A program made the translations under genes and the position numbers. A stretch of DNA of 63,991 nt from NCBI GenBank assembly GCA_019117065.1, contig DXAK01000022.1, positions 1 to 63,991 on the forward strand, read 5' to 3'. The notes under the pieces are model-generated. The model searched no databases. It saw only the letters and a program-made list of their open reading frames with translations, and was not told the origin of the DNA. Shown in pieces: positions 1-8,884 of the stretch (positions are counted from its first letter, which is position 1; each line of letters starts with the position of its first letter). The stretch comes from Candidatus Mediterraneibacter pullicola (lineage in GTDB: Bacteria > Bacillota > Clostridia > Lachnospirales > Lachnospiraceae).

Positions 1-141
1 GTTTTTGTTTGGTAGCTTAATTTTACATCAAAAAGGAACAGGATTCCTTATATTTTGGACATTTTTTGAAAGTTGTGGATAACAAAACGCAGCATATTTG
101 TCTTAGGGGATAATTCTGCGGAAACTCAAGACATATCAGGA

Positions 142-171
142 TTGTTTTTCCCTTCGGTTATCCTTTATAAT
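142..171 (+). promoter_or_regulatory. candidate promoter for the metallophosphoesterase
   Basis: TTGTTT (142-147) and a perfect TATAAT (166-171) are separated by 18 bases, about 70 bases before the start codon. The -35 matches only partly. The upstream bases 1-141 hold no gene I can support; they contain a small hairpin around the AAGGAA...TTCCTT pair near positions 35-50. Confidence 0.5.
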
Positions 172-241
172 AAAAATCGGATTCTGCCGGTGAACCTATT
201 ACCTTATGACAGAAAGTGTGGAAGAAAAGGAGAGGCTGGAA

Positions 242-1156
242 ATGAATATATTTTTGATGATTCTTTTACTAATACTTGTAGTTGCTGTTTTGGCCTTGAT
301 TTTTGAAATATACAGAGAACTGCATTGTTTCCGCATCACTCGTTACAGTGTTTGGTCGAAGAAATTATCCGGGACTGCACGGGATGTAAAAATTCTGTTT
401 CTCAGTGATTTGCATAACCGGACATATGGAAAAGACAACGAAAAATTACTTGGAAGTATCCGTTCTGAAAAACCAGATTTGATCCTGATTGGCGGAGATA
501 TGCTAGTTGGAAAGGAAAACATACCCTATAATACGGCACTGAAATTTCTTGCAGAGCTTCCCGGGATATGTCCAGTTATTTACGCAAATGGTAATCATGA
601 GCAAAGGATGAAAGAAGATACAAAGACATATGGGGATGCCTATGCTTTATATAAAAAGACACTGACTAAGAGAGGGATATATTTTCTCGAAAACCAGAGC
701 ATCCGTGTGGAATTAGGTTCGGCGGAACTTATCATATATGGACTTGAACTGCCTCCGGCTTCCTATAAGAAATTCAAAAAGACCCCGTTGACTGCGCAGA
801 AGATTTCGGGATATTTCAGGGAACAAAAAACAACAGGGAACGCCCAGAATGGAGGAAAGAAAGCAGATAAGAGTTATAGGATTCTTATGGCTCACAATCC
901 GGCATATATGGATGCTTATCTGGAATGGGGCGCAGACATGATACTGTCCGGACATCTCCATGGAGGGCTTGTGCGTGTGCCAGTGCTTGGTGGGATCGTG
1001 ACGCCCCAGGGCTTTCTCTTCCCGAAATATTCCGGAGAGATGACGGAAGTAGGGGATCAAACGGTGATCGTCAGCAGAGGGCTTGGTACGCACACGCTTA
1101 ACATCCGTTTTTTTAATACACCAGAACTTGTCTGCATCTGCCTCGGCGGAGAATAA
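242..1156 (+). CDS. membrane-anchored metallophosphoesterase (YkuE/YaeI-like)
   Basis: Binuclear-metal phosphoesterase of 304 residues, probably acting at the membrane; relatives cleave phosphodiesters or pyrophosphates, but the substrate cannot be told from sequence. An N-terminal hydrophobic helix (about residues 2-22) is followed by the calcineurin-like motifs in order: SDLH near residue 56, GGD near 85, GNHE near 117 and GHLHGG near 235. The start at 242 is chosen over the in-frame ATG at 206 because GGAGAGG lies just upstream and the protein then begins directly with the membrane helix. It is a single gene with its own candidate promoter, followed by the scpA promoter. The fold assignment is firm; the cellular role is open. 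Confidence 0.85.
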   Translation: MNIFLMILLLILVVAVLALIFEIYRELHCFRITRYSVWSKKLSGTARDVKILFLSDLHNRTYGKDNEKLLGSIRSEKPDLILIGGDMLVGKENIPYNTALKFLAELPGICPVIYANGNHEQRMKEDTKTYGDAYALYKKTLTKRGIYFLENQSIRVELGSAELIIYGLELPPASYKKFKKTPLTAQKISGYFREQKTTGNAQNGGKKADKSYRILMAHNPAYMDAYLEWGADMILSGHLHGGLVRVPVLGGIVTPQGFLFPKYSGEMTEVGDQTVIVSRGLGTHTLNIRFFNTPELVCICLGGE

Positions 1157-1200
1157 GAAAAACATCAAATATAGCCGTTTGGCGAGAGAAGAAAAAAACA

Positions 1201-1229
1201 TTGTAAAAATATCGGTATTCTCGTATAAT
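1201..1229 (+). promoter_or_regulatory. sigma-A-type promoter for scpAB
   Basis: TTGTAA (1201-1206), a 17-base spacer and a perfect TATAAT (1224-1229), about 42 bases ahead of the scpA start. Confidence 0.7.
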
Positions 1230-1271
1230 ATACTATTGGTATATTATAAAATGAACACTTAGGGAGTAAGT

Positions 1272-2030
1272 ATGGGAATACCGGTAAAGCTGGAAGTATT
1301 TGAAGGTCCTCTGGATCTGCTGCTTCATCTGATTGATAAAAACAAAATAGACATCTATGATATCCCCATCGTTGAGATCACAAATCAGTACATGGAATAT
1401 ATCAGGAACATGCAGAGAGAAGATCTAAATGTTATGAGCGAATTTCTTGTCATGGCGGCGACTCTGCTGGATATTAAGTGCCGTATGCTGCTTCCAAAAG
1501 AGGTGACGGAAGACGGGGAAGAGGAAGATCCGAGACGGGAGCTTGTAGAACAACTGCTCCAGTATAAAATGTACAAGTATATGGCATATGAGCTAAAGGA
1601 CCGTCAGACGGACGCGGATTCTGTTTTGTACAAAAAGCCCACGATTCCTGAGGAGGTTCAAGAGTATGCGGAACCAGTGGATTTGGATCTTCTTTTAGGA
1701 GATCTTACACTGGCGCGTCTTAATGCGGTGTTTCAGGATGTAATGAAACGCCAGGCAGACAAGATAGACCCGGTGAGGAGTAAGTTCGGAAAGATCGAAA
1801 AAGAGGAAGTGTCCCTCTTAGATAAATTTACATACATTCGCGGATATATGAAGTCCCGCAGGAAATTCAGCTTCCGACAGCTTCTCGAAGAGCAGCACAG
1901 CAAGATGCACGTTGTCGTTGCATTTCTGGCGATTCTTGAGATGATGAAGCTGGGAGAGATACTGGTAGAGCAGGAGGATACCTGCGGTGAGATCATGATT
2001 GAAAGGACAGGAGATACAGATGGAGATTGA
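1272..2030 (+). CDS. scpA: segregation and condensation protein A
   Basis: Kleisin subunit of the SMC-ScpAB condensin, which bridges SMC heads and loads at the chromosome origin region. The 252-residue protein has the hallmark N-terminus (VFEGPLDLLLHLI at about residues 8-20, then IDIYDIPIVEIT), an acidic middle (EDGEEEDPRREL) and a C-terminal winged-helix segment. Length is normal for the family. The SD is AGGGAG just before the ATG. It overlaps the proposed scpB start by 11 bases, so the two are translationally coupled. Confidence 0.95.
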   Translation: MGIPVKLEVFEGPLDLLLHLIDKNKIDIYDIPIVEITNQYMEYIRNMQREDLNVMSEFLVMAATLLDIKCRMLLPKEVTEDGEEEDPRRELVEQLLQYKMYKYMAYELKDRQTDADSVLYKKPTIPEEVQEYAEPVDLDLLLGDLTLARLNAVFQDVMKRQADKIDPVRSKFGKIEKEEVSLLDKFTYIRGYMKSRRKFSFRQLLEEQHSKMHVVVAFLAILEMMKLGEILVEQEDTCGEIMIERTGDTDGD

Positions 2031-2589
2031 GAAGCTGCAAAGCGCGGTCGAGGCGATCCTTTTCACAATGGGAGATTCTGTCGGACTGGATAAATTGGCC
2101 GATGCCATCGGGCATGATGAAGAAACCACGAAAAAGCTGATCCATTCGATGATGGACCGCTATGAAGAAGAAGACAGGGGAATCAAGATTATTGAGCTTG
2201 ACAATGCCTACCAGCTCTGTACTAAGAAAGAAATGTACGAGTACCTGATCCGTGTGGCAAAGCAGCCGAAACGGTATGTGCTCACGGACGTGCTTTTAGA
2301 GACGCTGTCCATCATCGCATACAAACAGCCCGTGACAAAGCTGGAGATCGAGAAGATCCGCGGTGTAAAGACAGACCATGCGGTAAACAAACTGGTGGAA
2401 TACGGGCTTGTGGAGGAAACAGGGCGGCTGGATGCGCCCGGAAGACCTTTGCTTTTTGGTACGACTGAGGAGTTTCTGCGCAGGTTCAGCATTCATTCTC
2501 TTGATGAACTTCCTGTACTCGATCAGGAACAGATTGCTCATTTTAAAGAGGAAGCAGAGGATGAAGCCCAGTTAAAGCTGGACATTTGA
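2020..2589 (+). CDS. scpB: segregation and condensation protein B
   Basis: Partner of ScpA in the SMC complex; a dimeric tandem winged-helix protein. The 189 residues match the family (MEIEKLQSAVEAILF at the start; the conserved LETLSIIAYKQPVT block near residues 87-100; GRPLLFGTTEEFL near 142-154). I place the start at 2020 rather than the in-frame ATG at 1999, because the protein then begins at the conserved MEIEKLQSAVEAI and an AGGAGA SD lies 6-12 bases upstream inside the end of scpA. Confidence 0.94.
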   Translation: MEIEKLQSAVEAILFTMGDSVGLDKLADAIGHDEETTKKLIHSMMDRYEEEDRGIKIIELDNAYQLCTKKEMYEYLIRVAKQPKRYVLTDVLLETLSIIAYKQPVTKLEIEKIRGVKTDHAVNKLVEYGLVEETGRLDAPGRPLLFGTTEEFLRRFSIHSLDELPVLDQEQIAHFKEEAEDEAQLKLDI

Positions 2590-2661
2590 CGGAGGCAGAT
2601 AATAATTCTGTACAGAAACGCATATAGTGTGGATAAGACAGAACCGTCAGAGAGGTCCTTT

Positions 2662-3885
2662 ATGGTTAAACTCAAGAAATGGAAAAAGACGGTGGCCACC
2701 CTGTTCTGCGCGGCGGCCTGTGCATGGTTTCCTTTCTCTGGATACTGTCCGATTTGGCAGGTGCAGGCAGAGGAAATAAAGCCGTCTGAGTTATACGCCC
2801 AGTCAGCAGTCCTTATGGATGCAGAAACAGGGCGTATTTTATATGCAAAAAACGGTCAGGACGAGATGCCGATGGCAAGTACGACGAAGATCATGACATG
2901 TATCTTGGCTCTAGAGGAAGGAGATCTATCTGATCGGGTAGGTGTAAGCGGCGAAGCGTCTGCGCAGCCGGAGGTGAGCCTTGGAATGAGGGAGGGGCAG
3001 GAATTTTATCTGCGGGATCTTCTGTACTCTTTAATGTTAGAATCCCACAATGATTCCGCAGTGGCGATTGCGGAGCATATCAGTGGCAGCGTAGAAGGAT
3101 TTGCCCACAAGATGAATGAAAAGGCTGAGGAGATTGGCTGCGATCATACATATTTTATTACACCGAATGGTCTGGATGAGCAGGATGAGACGGGTATCCA
3201 CCACACAACGGCCAATGATCTGGCGCGTATTATGAAATATTGTGTCATGGACTCTGAGAAAAAAGAAGACTTCCTTGAAATTACAAGAACGCCCAGTTAT
3301 TCTTTTTCTGACTGTTCGGGAAACGGAAATTATTCTTGTGTCAATCACAATGCTTTTCTGAAAATGATGGACGGGGCGCTTTCTGGAAAGACGGGATTTA
3401 CCGCAGCGGCAGGGTATTGCTATGTAGGTGCTCTTCAGGACGACGGCAGGACTTTTATTGTTGCTCTTCTTGCATGTGGATGGCCGAATAATAAAAGTTA
3501 TAAATGGGCGGATACAAGGAAGCTGATGACCTATGGCATCGAAAATTATTTTTATCAGGAGATCACTCCCGGATTATCGGATGACACGGTAAAAGTGGCA
3601 AACGGACTGGCAGACGGCTTCCCACAGAAGGAACCGGTTGAGACAAAGCTCAGGACAGGAGGAGGAATGCGGCGGCTTTTGTTAAGCAGCTCCGAACAGA
3701 TTGAGACACAGACGGACATTCCATCTGTGATACCAGCTCCTGTAAAAGCGGGGGATAGGTTGGGAAGTATCACATACACGGTAAACGGAAAGGTTGTGGC
3801 GTATTACCCTGTATTTGCGGCAGAGAATGTTGGGAAAAGGAACTTTATGGCATGTCTTTTATATGTAATGGGGCAATTTTTGTGA
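2662..3885 (+). CDS. D-alanyl-D-alanine carboxypeptidase (DacF/PBP5 type)
   Basis: Secreted low-molecular-weight penicillin-binding protein that trims the terminal D-Ala from peptidoglycan stem peptides. The 407-residue product has a signal peptide (LysLys region followed by ATLFCAAACAWF, cleaved probably after VQA), then the three serine-peptidase motifs: STTK at residues 73-76, SHN at 128-130 and KTG at 243-245. A C-terminal beta domain follows, as in DacF/DacB. A GTG at 2629 is in frame, but the ATG at 2662 has an AGAGG SD 6 bases upstream and gives a normal signal peptide. It may be co-transcribed with scpAB. Relatives act in vegetative growth or in sporulation, and the sequence does not decide which. 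Confidence 0.9.
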   Translation: MVKLKKWKKTVATLFCAAACAWFPFSGYCPIWQVQAEEIKPSELYAQSAVLMDAETGRILYAKNGQDEMPMASTTKIMTCILALEEGDLSDRVGVSGEASAQPEVSLGMREGQEFYLRDLLYSLMLESHNDSAVAIAEHISGSVEGFAHKMNEKAEEIGCDHTYFITPNGLDEQDETGIHHTTANDLARIMKYCVMDSEKKEDFLEITRTPSYSFSDCSGNGNYSCVNHNAFLKMMDGALSGKTGFTAAAGYCYVGALQDDGRTFIVALLACGWPNNKSYKWADTRKLMTYGIENYFYQEITPGLSDDTVKVANGLADGFPQKEPVETKLRTGGGMRRLLLSSSEQIETQTDIPSVIPAPVKAGDRLGSITYTVNGKVVAYYPVFAAENVGKRNFMACLLYVMGQFL

Positions 3886-3909
3886 CAGAAAGCAGAATAA
3901 ATTTGCATG

Positions 3910-4011
3910 TTGATTAAAATAAATCAATAAAAATGATTAAAATTGCCACTGGTTAATCGGTTGTACCTGTGATAGTATGGGTGAGTATAAAATAAAACAA
4001 TCAAATTGATT
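3910..4011 (+). promoter_or_regulatory. cluster of TTGATT/AATCAA dyads upstream of leuA-araC: candidate operators
   Basis: The gap before the LeuA-AraC fusion holds a dyad TTGATT-N6-AATCAA (3910-3927), a further TGATTAAAAT (3934-3943, identical to 3911-3920 and 23 bases from it), GGTTAATCGG (3951-3960) and a second dyad AATCAA-A-TTGATT (3999-4011) just before the SD. An extended -10-like TGTGATAGT lies near 3969-3976, without a good -35. That layout would fit an activator-dependent promoter with upstream sites and one downstream site. That the sites are bound by the AraC domain of the adjacent gene is inference. Confidence 0.45.
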
Positions 4012-4033
4012 AAATATAAGGAGATGCGTGAAG

Positions 4034-6022
4034 ATGGATAATTGGAAGAAATATGAAAAGAGTTATTTTATGCCACCAGAGCCCTGCTATGATTGGGTAA
4101 AAAAGGACGCTATCGACAAAGCTCCTATCTGGTGCAGCGTAGATCTGCGCGATGGGAATCAGGCCCTGATCGAGCCTATGAGTTTAGATGAAAAACTGGA
4201 ATTTTTTCAACTTCTTATAGATGTTGGATTTAAGGTAATTGAAGTAGGATTCCCAGCTGCGTCTGAAACAGAGTACCAGTTTTTGCGAACGCTCATCGAG
4301 CAGAACATGATTCCCGACGATGTGACGATTCAGGTGCTGACGCAGGCAAGAGAACATATCATCAAGAGGACGTTTGAAGCAGTCAAGGGCGCGCCTCATG
4401 CAATTATCCACGTGTATAATTCTACATCTGTGGCGCAGAGAGAGCAAGTGTTCCGTAAGAATAAAGACGAGATAAAGCAGATTGCTGTGGATGGAGCAAA
4501 ACTTTTGAAACGTCTGGCAAAGGAGACAAGCGGGAACTTTACATTCCAGTACAGCCCGGAGAGTTTTCAGGGCACAGAGGTAGATTATGCTCTTGAAGTG
4601 TGTAACGCCGTGCTGGATATCTGGAAACCGACCAAAAAGAATAAAGCGATTATCAATCTTCCGACAACAGTAGAGAATGCGATGCCTCATGTATTTGCAA
4701 GTCAGGTGGAATATTTTAACAAGCATTTGCTCCACAGGGAAAATGTGATCCTCTCCCTGCATCCACATAATGACCGCGGTTCAGGAATCAGCGACGCAGA
4801 GTTAGGTGTTCTTGCCGGGGCGGACCGGATTGAGGGAACTCTTTTTGGAAATGGCGAACGGACTGGGAATGTGGATATCATTACACTGGCAATGAATATG
4901 TTCTCTCAAGGTGTTAATCCGGGATTAGATTTCTCAAATATGAGTGATATCTGTGAAGTGTATGAGCGTGTAACCCGCATGCGTGTTTCGCCCCGCCAGC
5001 CCTATGCGGGAGAGCTTGTGTTCACGGCATTTTCAGGCTCTCATCAGGACGCTATCGCAAAGGGAATGGCGTGGCGAGAGGAGAAGAAATGCGACAAATG
5101 GAGCGTGCCTTATCTGCCGATTGATCCGCAGGATGTGGGCAGGAGATATGATTCCGACGTCATCCGCATCAACAGCCAGTCCGGAAAGGGCGGAGTAAAC
5201 TATATTTTGAAACAGAGCTTTGGAATCAGCCTTCCGGAGAAGATGAAAGAGGAGGTCGGGTATCTCGTCAAAGACGTCTCCGACAAAGCGCACAAAGAGC
5301 TTACGCCGGACTGGGTATACCACATATTCGAGGACAATTATATCAATGCGAAATCGGTGTTTACGGTGGATGAGTGCCACTTCAAGCAGGAGGATGGCAT
5401 TATGGCAGAGGCGACCATCCATCATAACGGTAATAACCGTAAGATCATGGGCGTTGGAAACGGGCGTCTGGACGCGGTCAGCAATGCGATCAAACATTAT
5501 TTTGACGTCAGTTACGAGTTATCCTTTTATGAGGAGCATTCATTGACAAAAGGCTCTTCTTCAAGAGCTGTCGCCTATGTGGGTGTGGTATGCAATAAAC
5601 AGCGTTACTGGGGGGTGGGTATCGACGCCGACATTATCAAAGCATCCATCGAGGCTCTTGTGGTCGCTGTAAATAAAATCAAAGAAATCTCAGAATCGCA
5701 GGCAGGAAAGGATGAACGGCTCTTAGAGATCACTAACTACATCTATGCAAATTATAAAGATGTGACGCTGGATTCTTTGTCAGAAAAATTCTTCCTTTCG
5801 AAACCGTACCTCTCGAAATATATCCGGGAAAAATCGGGAATGACTTTCGGGGATATCTTAAAAAAGATCCGCATGAAGAAAGCAAGAGCAATGTTAAAGA
5901 GCAGCAGCGCAACGGTGGAGAGCATAGCCGAATCGGTAGGATACCAGAACGTAGAGCACTTTAACAGGGTGTTTAAAAAGATGTATAATATGACTCCGGT
6001 TCAATACCGCAATCGAAAGTAA
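4034..6022 (+). CDS. leuA: 2-isopropylmalate synthase fused to an AraC-type DNA-binding domain
   Basis: The first 550 or so residues are a complete 2-isopropylmalate synthase of the long (yeast-like) type, the first leucine-specific step (acetyl-CoA plus 2-oxoisovalerate). Visible are the catalytic DLRDGNQA (residues 37-44), the metal-binding HPHNDRGSG (243-251), GNGERTGN (272-279) and a LeuA-dimer regulatory domain (about 440-550), where leucine feeds back in the family. Uniquely, residues about 562-662 form a full AraC/XylS two-helix-turn-helix domain: first HTH about 577-603, second about 625-655, ending in the usual [16 protein letters not shown]. The reading frame is continuous, so this is a true fusion. 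ATG 4034 is preferred over GTG 4028 by SD spacing (AAGGAG at 4018-4023). The gene stands alone between the dyad-rich gap and a strong terminator. No leuB/C/D is adjacent. Confidence 0.92.
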   Translation: MDNWKKYEKSYFMPPEPCYDWVKKDAIDKAPIWCSVDLRDGNQALIEPMSLDEKLEFFQLLIDVGFKVIEVGFPAASETEYQFLRTLIEQNMIPDDVTIQVLTQAREHIIKRTFEAVKGAPHAIIHVYNSTSVAQREQVFRKNKDEIKQIAVDGAKLLKRLAKETSGNFTFQYSPESFQGTEVDYALEVCNAVLDIWKPTKKNKAIINLPTTVENAMPHVFASQVEYFNKHLLHRENVILSLHPHNDRGSGISDAELGVLAGADRIEGTLFGNGERTGNVDIITLAMNMFSQGVNPGLDFSNMSDICEVYERVTRMRVSPRQPYAGELVFTAFSGSHQDAIAKGMAWREEKKCDKWSVPYLPIDPQDVGRRYDSDVIRINSQSGKGGVNYILKQSFGISLPEKMKEEVGYLVKDVSDKAHKELTPDWVYHIFEDNYINAKSVFTVDECHFKQEDGIMAEATIHHNGNNRKIMGVGNGRLDAVSNAIKHYFDVSYELSFYEEHSLTKGSSSRAVAYVGVVCNKQRYWGVGIDADIIKASIEALVVAVNKIKEISESQAGKDERLLEITNYIYANYKDVTLDSLSEKFFLSKPYLSKYIREKSGMTFGDILKKIRMKKARAMLKSSSATVESIAESVGYQNVEHFNRVFKKMYNMTPVQYRNRK

Positions 6023-6049
6023 ACAGGGATTGACGAGGATGTGAATGAA

Positions 6050-6112
6050 GGCAGAGAGCCATATATCATGAAGCGGGTCCGCAAAGGATATATGGCCCTC
6101 TGCCTATTGTAT
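6050..6112 (+). terminator. rho-independent terminator after leuA-araC
   Basis: An 18-base stem (6050-6067 with 6087-6104, one G-T pair) with a 19-base loop, followed by a T-rich stretch TATTGTATTCTTTT. It isolates the gene from the decarboxylase operon. Confidence 0.8.
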
Positions 6113-6173
6113 TCTTTTCCTTCGCCGAACTCCATTTTATGTGAAAAAATTATCAATTCCTTTGATTTTTAAA

Positions 6174-6202
6174 TTGAAATTTGGACTATATTGATATATA
6201 CT
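6174..6202 (+). promoter_or_regulatory. promoter of the decarboxylase operon
   Basis: TTGAAA (6174-6179), a 17-base spacer and TATACT (6197-6202), about 60 bases before the first gene. The flanks are very AT-rich. Confidence 0.6.
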
Positions 6203-6262
6203 AAAATAGGCAGAAATTTTGGTTTTATTTTAAACAAATTTATCAATATGGAGGACTAGGAT

Positions 6263-7702
6263 ATGAGCTACAATGCAACAGGAAACTCAGCAAGCAGACG
6301 AATTGCCACATTGCTTGATGAGGGCAGTTTTGTTGAAATCGGCGGTGCTGTTACTGCCAGAAGTACGGATTTCAACCTGCAGGAAAAAGAAACTCCGTCC
6401 GATGGCGTCATCACCGGATACGGAGTGATCGACGGTAACCTTGTCTATGTATACAGTCAGGACGCGTCGGTCCTCAATGGGGCAATCGGAGAGATGCATG
6501 CGAAAAAGATCGCTAATATCTATGACATGGCGATGAAGATGGGCGCGCCGGTGATCGGACTGATCGACTGTGCAGGCTTAAGGCTTCAGGAAGCCACGGA
6601 CGCTCTGGAAGCGTTTGGAAGCCTATACTATAAACAGAGCATGGCTTCAGGAGTTGTTCCCCAGATCGCGGCGATCTTCGGTATGTGCGGTGGAGGGCTT
6701 GCTGTAGTTCCTGGACTGGCCGACTTTACATTTATGGAGGAGAAAGAAGGAAAGCTTTTTGTGAATTCTCCGAATGCTCTGGAAGGAAATGAAATTTCCA
6801 GATGCGACACTTCAAGCGCACAGTATCAGAGCGCGACAGCAGGGCTGGTGGACGGCATCGGAACAGAAGCTGATATCCTTGGACAGATCCGGACTCTTGT
6901 ATGTATGATCCCTGCAAATTATGAGGATGATCTTTCTTATGAGGAATGCACAGATGATTTGAATCGTGTCTGTGCGGACATTGCGAATGCGGCGGAGGAT
7001 GCCTCCATCGTTCTTTCACAGATTGCAGATGACCAGATCTTTTTCGAGATGAAGAAGGATTATGCAAAAGAAATGGTGACAGGATTTATCCGTCTCAATG
7101 GCATGACGGTAGGAGCAGTGGCAAATCGCACAAAAATATACGGCGCTGACGGTACCGAAGAAGCGTCTTATGATTGTGCGCTTACAGTGGATGGATGTAA
7201 AAAGGCCATCGACTTTGCAAATTTTTGCGACGCTTTCTCAATCCCGGTGCTCACCCTGACAAATGTGGCGGGATTTGCCGCCACGACAGAGTCGGAGAAG
7301 AACATGGCAAGAGCAGTGGCGAGAATGACATATACGTTTGCGAATGCCACAGTTCCGAAGGTGAATATAATCGTAGGCAAAGCTTACGGAAGCGCATATA
7401 TCGCGATGAACAGCAAATCTGTGGGGGCGGACATAGTTTATGCATGGCCGGAGGCTGAGATCGGCATGATGGAAGCGGATCTTGCGGCGAAGATCATGTA
7501 TGCGGATGCGGACGCTGACACTTTGAAAGAGAAGGCAGATAAGTACAGAGATCTGCAGTCCAGCCCGATGTCAGCGGCGAGAAGAGGCTATGTAGACGCG
7601 ATCATTGATCCCGCTGACACAAGGAAATATGTGATCGGTTCATTTGAGATGCTGTTCACAAAGAGAGAGGACCGGCCGGATAAGAAGCACGGTACGGTTT
7701 AG
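6263..7702 (+). CDS. acyl-CoA-type biotin carboxyltransferase subunit
   Basis: Carboxyltransferase of the crotonase-like AccD/AccA, MmdA and PccB superfamily, 479 residues, somewhat shorter than methylmalonyl-CoA decarboxylase alpha. It moves a carboxyl group between an acyl-CoA and the biotin of a carrier protein. Visible: DGVITGYGVIDGN near the start; the oxyanion glycines GMCGGGLAVVPGL near residues 138-150; a second half domain with TLTNVAGFAATTESE and GKAYGSAYIAMNSKS. The SD GGAGGA precedes the ATG. It opens an operon with OadG-like, biotin-carrier, OadB and OadA-like genes, so methylmalonyl-CoA, malonyl-CoA or glutaconyl-CoA are all possible substrates; the sequence alone does not choose. 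Confidence 0.82.
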   Translation: MSYNATGNSASRRIATLLDEGSFVEIGGAVTARSTDFNLQEKETPSDGVITGYGVIDGNLVYVYSQDASVLNGAIGEMHAKKIANIYDMAMKMGAPVIGLIDCAGLRLQEATDALEAFGSLYYKQSMASGVVPQIAAIFGMCGGGLAVVPGLADFTFMEEKEGKLFVNSPNALEGNEISRCDTSSAQYQSATAGLVDGIGTEADILGQIRTLVCMIPANYEDDLSYEECTDDLNRVCADIANAAEDASIVLSQIADDQIFFEMKKDYAKEMVTGFIRLNGMTVGAVANRTKIYGADGTEEASYDCALTVDGCKKAIDFANFCDAFSIPVLTLTNVAGFAATTESEKNMARAVARMTYTFANATVPKVNIIVGKAYGSAYIAMNSKSVGADIVYAWPEAEIGMMEADLAAKIMYADADADTLKEKADKYRDLQSSPMSAARRGYVDAIIDPADTRKYVIGSFEMLFTKREDRPDKKHGTV

Positions 7703-7716
7703 TGAGGTGAGGCGAA

Positions 7717-8475
7717 GTGAAGAAAAAAATCAGTTTAATAGGACTTGTCCTCATCCTTGTTTTCGGTTTCACGGGATGCGGCAAGTCCGATACGGCAGAA
7801 TATGATCAGGCAATGCTTGAGCAGTACGCGGATTTTATCGTCCAGAACTTCAGTGCAATGTCTGAAACAGACTTTGAGAGTTTCTCCGATATGTCGGATT
7901 TGGAATTGGATCTGACGCTTCTCAATACTGGCGTTCCAGTCTCGGGGGAAAACTTCCTTACAATGATCGAGGCATGGAAAGTGGGACAGGATGAGTGCGG
8001 TTTGTTTGTCAGCCTCGGAGACTATACCATGGAGACAACAAACGACGGAGCGACACTTAGCGCAGAGGCAGATTTTGAAGAAAAAGACGGCACCATCGAA
8101 TTTGCTTTTGACGAAAGTATGAATATGGAGAGCATCACGGTATCCGCTCACTATACAACGGGTGAGATCCTTGAGAAAGCAGCCCTAAACACGATCCTTG
8201 GTATGGGAACCGTGTTCGTGGTACTGATCTTTATCTCCTTTATTATTTCACTGTTTAAACTGATTCCTGTTCTTGAGAAGAAATTTAGAAAGGGACCCAA
8301 GGCAGAGACAGTTCAGGAATCCGCACCGGCAGCTCCAGCATCCGCGACGGATGAAATAGATGACGGTGAGCTTGCTGCAGTGATCGCAGCGGCGGTCGCG
8401 GCGGCGGAAGGCACATCTACAGACGGATTTATCGTACGCTCAATCAAGAGAAGAAAATCAAATAGATGGAATTGA
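7717..8475 (+). CDS. OadG-family gamma subunit with an N-terminal lipoprotein domain
   Basis: Small membrane subunit of Na+-pumping decarboxylases with an added extracytoplasmic domain. The 252-residue protein starts with a lipoprotein signal (hydrophobic helix ending FTGC, lipid-acceptor Cys near residue 21), then an acidic exported domain of about 130 residues, a transmembrane helix (about 160-185), a Pro/Ala-rich linker and the OadG signature tail (ELAAVIAAAVAA, then GFIVRSIKRRKSNRWN). Classical OadG has only the helix, linker and tail. It starts at GTG 7717 after GAGGTGAGG and lies 14 bases behind the carboxyltransferase. The exported domain resembles the DUF3887 type, but I could not test this. 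Confidence 0.8.
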   Translation: MKKKISLIGLVLILVFGFTGCGKSDTAEYDQAMLEQYADFIVQNFSAMSETDFESFSDMSDLELDLTLLNTGVPVSGENFLTMIEAWKVGQDECGLFVSLGDYTMETTNDGATLSAEADFEEKDGTIEFAFDESMNMESITVSAHYTTGEILEKAALNTILGMGTVFVVLIFISFIISLFKLIPVLEKKFRKGPKAETVQESAPAAPASATDEIDDGELAAVIAAAVAAAEGTSTDGFIVRSIKRRKSNRWN

Positions 8476-8491
8476 TAAGGAGGATCATAAA

Positions 8492-8860
8492 ATGAAAAAT
8501 TATACGATTACAGTAAACGGAAATGTATACGATGTGATAGTTGAGGAAAAAGGCGCGGGTGCGGCACCGGCAGCTCCGAAAGCGGCTCCGGCGGTATCAG
8601 CGGCAGCGCCAAAGGCAGCTCCGGCTCCGAAAGCGTCAGGCTCAGGTAAGATTCAGGTAAAGGCGGGAGCGGCAGGAAAGGTATTCCAGATCCCGGCAAG
8701 CGTTGGACAGAGCGTACAGCCGGGTGACGCAGTCGTTATCATCGAGGCGATGAAGATGGAGATCCCGGTCGTTGCTCCGGAGGCAGGAACAATCGCCAGC
8801 ATTGACGTGGCAGTGGGCGATTCCGTAGAGGCGGGAGCAGTGCTTGCCACATTAAACTAG
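8492..8860 (+). CDS. biotin carboxyl carrier protein
   Basis: A 122-residue biotin carrier. The C-terminal biotinyl domain has the biotinylation site EAMKMEIPV (Lys near residue 87) within a hammerhead fold with the usual glycines. An Ala/Pro/Lys-rich flexible linker (about residues 21-50) joins it to a short N-terminal strand segment resembling the OadA/MmdC carrier start (YTITVNGNVYDVIV). It is the only carrier in the operon and would have to serve both carboxyltransferases and the beta subunit. The SD AAGGAGG is strong. Confidence 0.92.
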   Translation: MKNYTITVNGNVYDVIVEEKGAGAAPAAPKAAPAVSAAAPKAAPAPKASGSGKIQVKAGAAGKVFQIPASVGQSVQPGDAVVIIEAMKMEIPVVAPEAGTIASIDVAVGDSVEAGAVLATLN

Positions 8861-8884
8861 TTACCAACCTAGGAGGTCTTACAA

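Noticed and set aside
73..306. 77-residue open frame at the window start
   Set aside because: No SD, no recognisable protein, and it runs over the start of the metallophosphoesterase in another frame; treated as chance.
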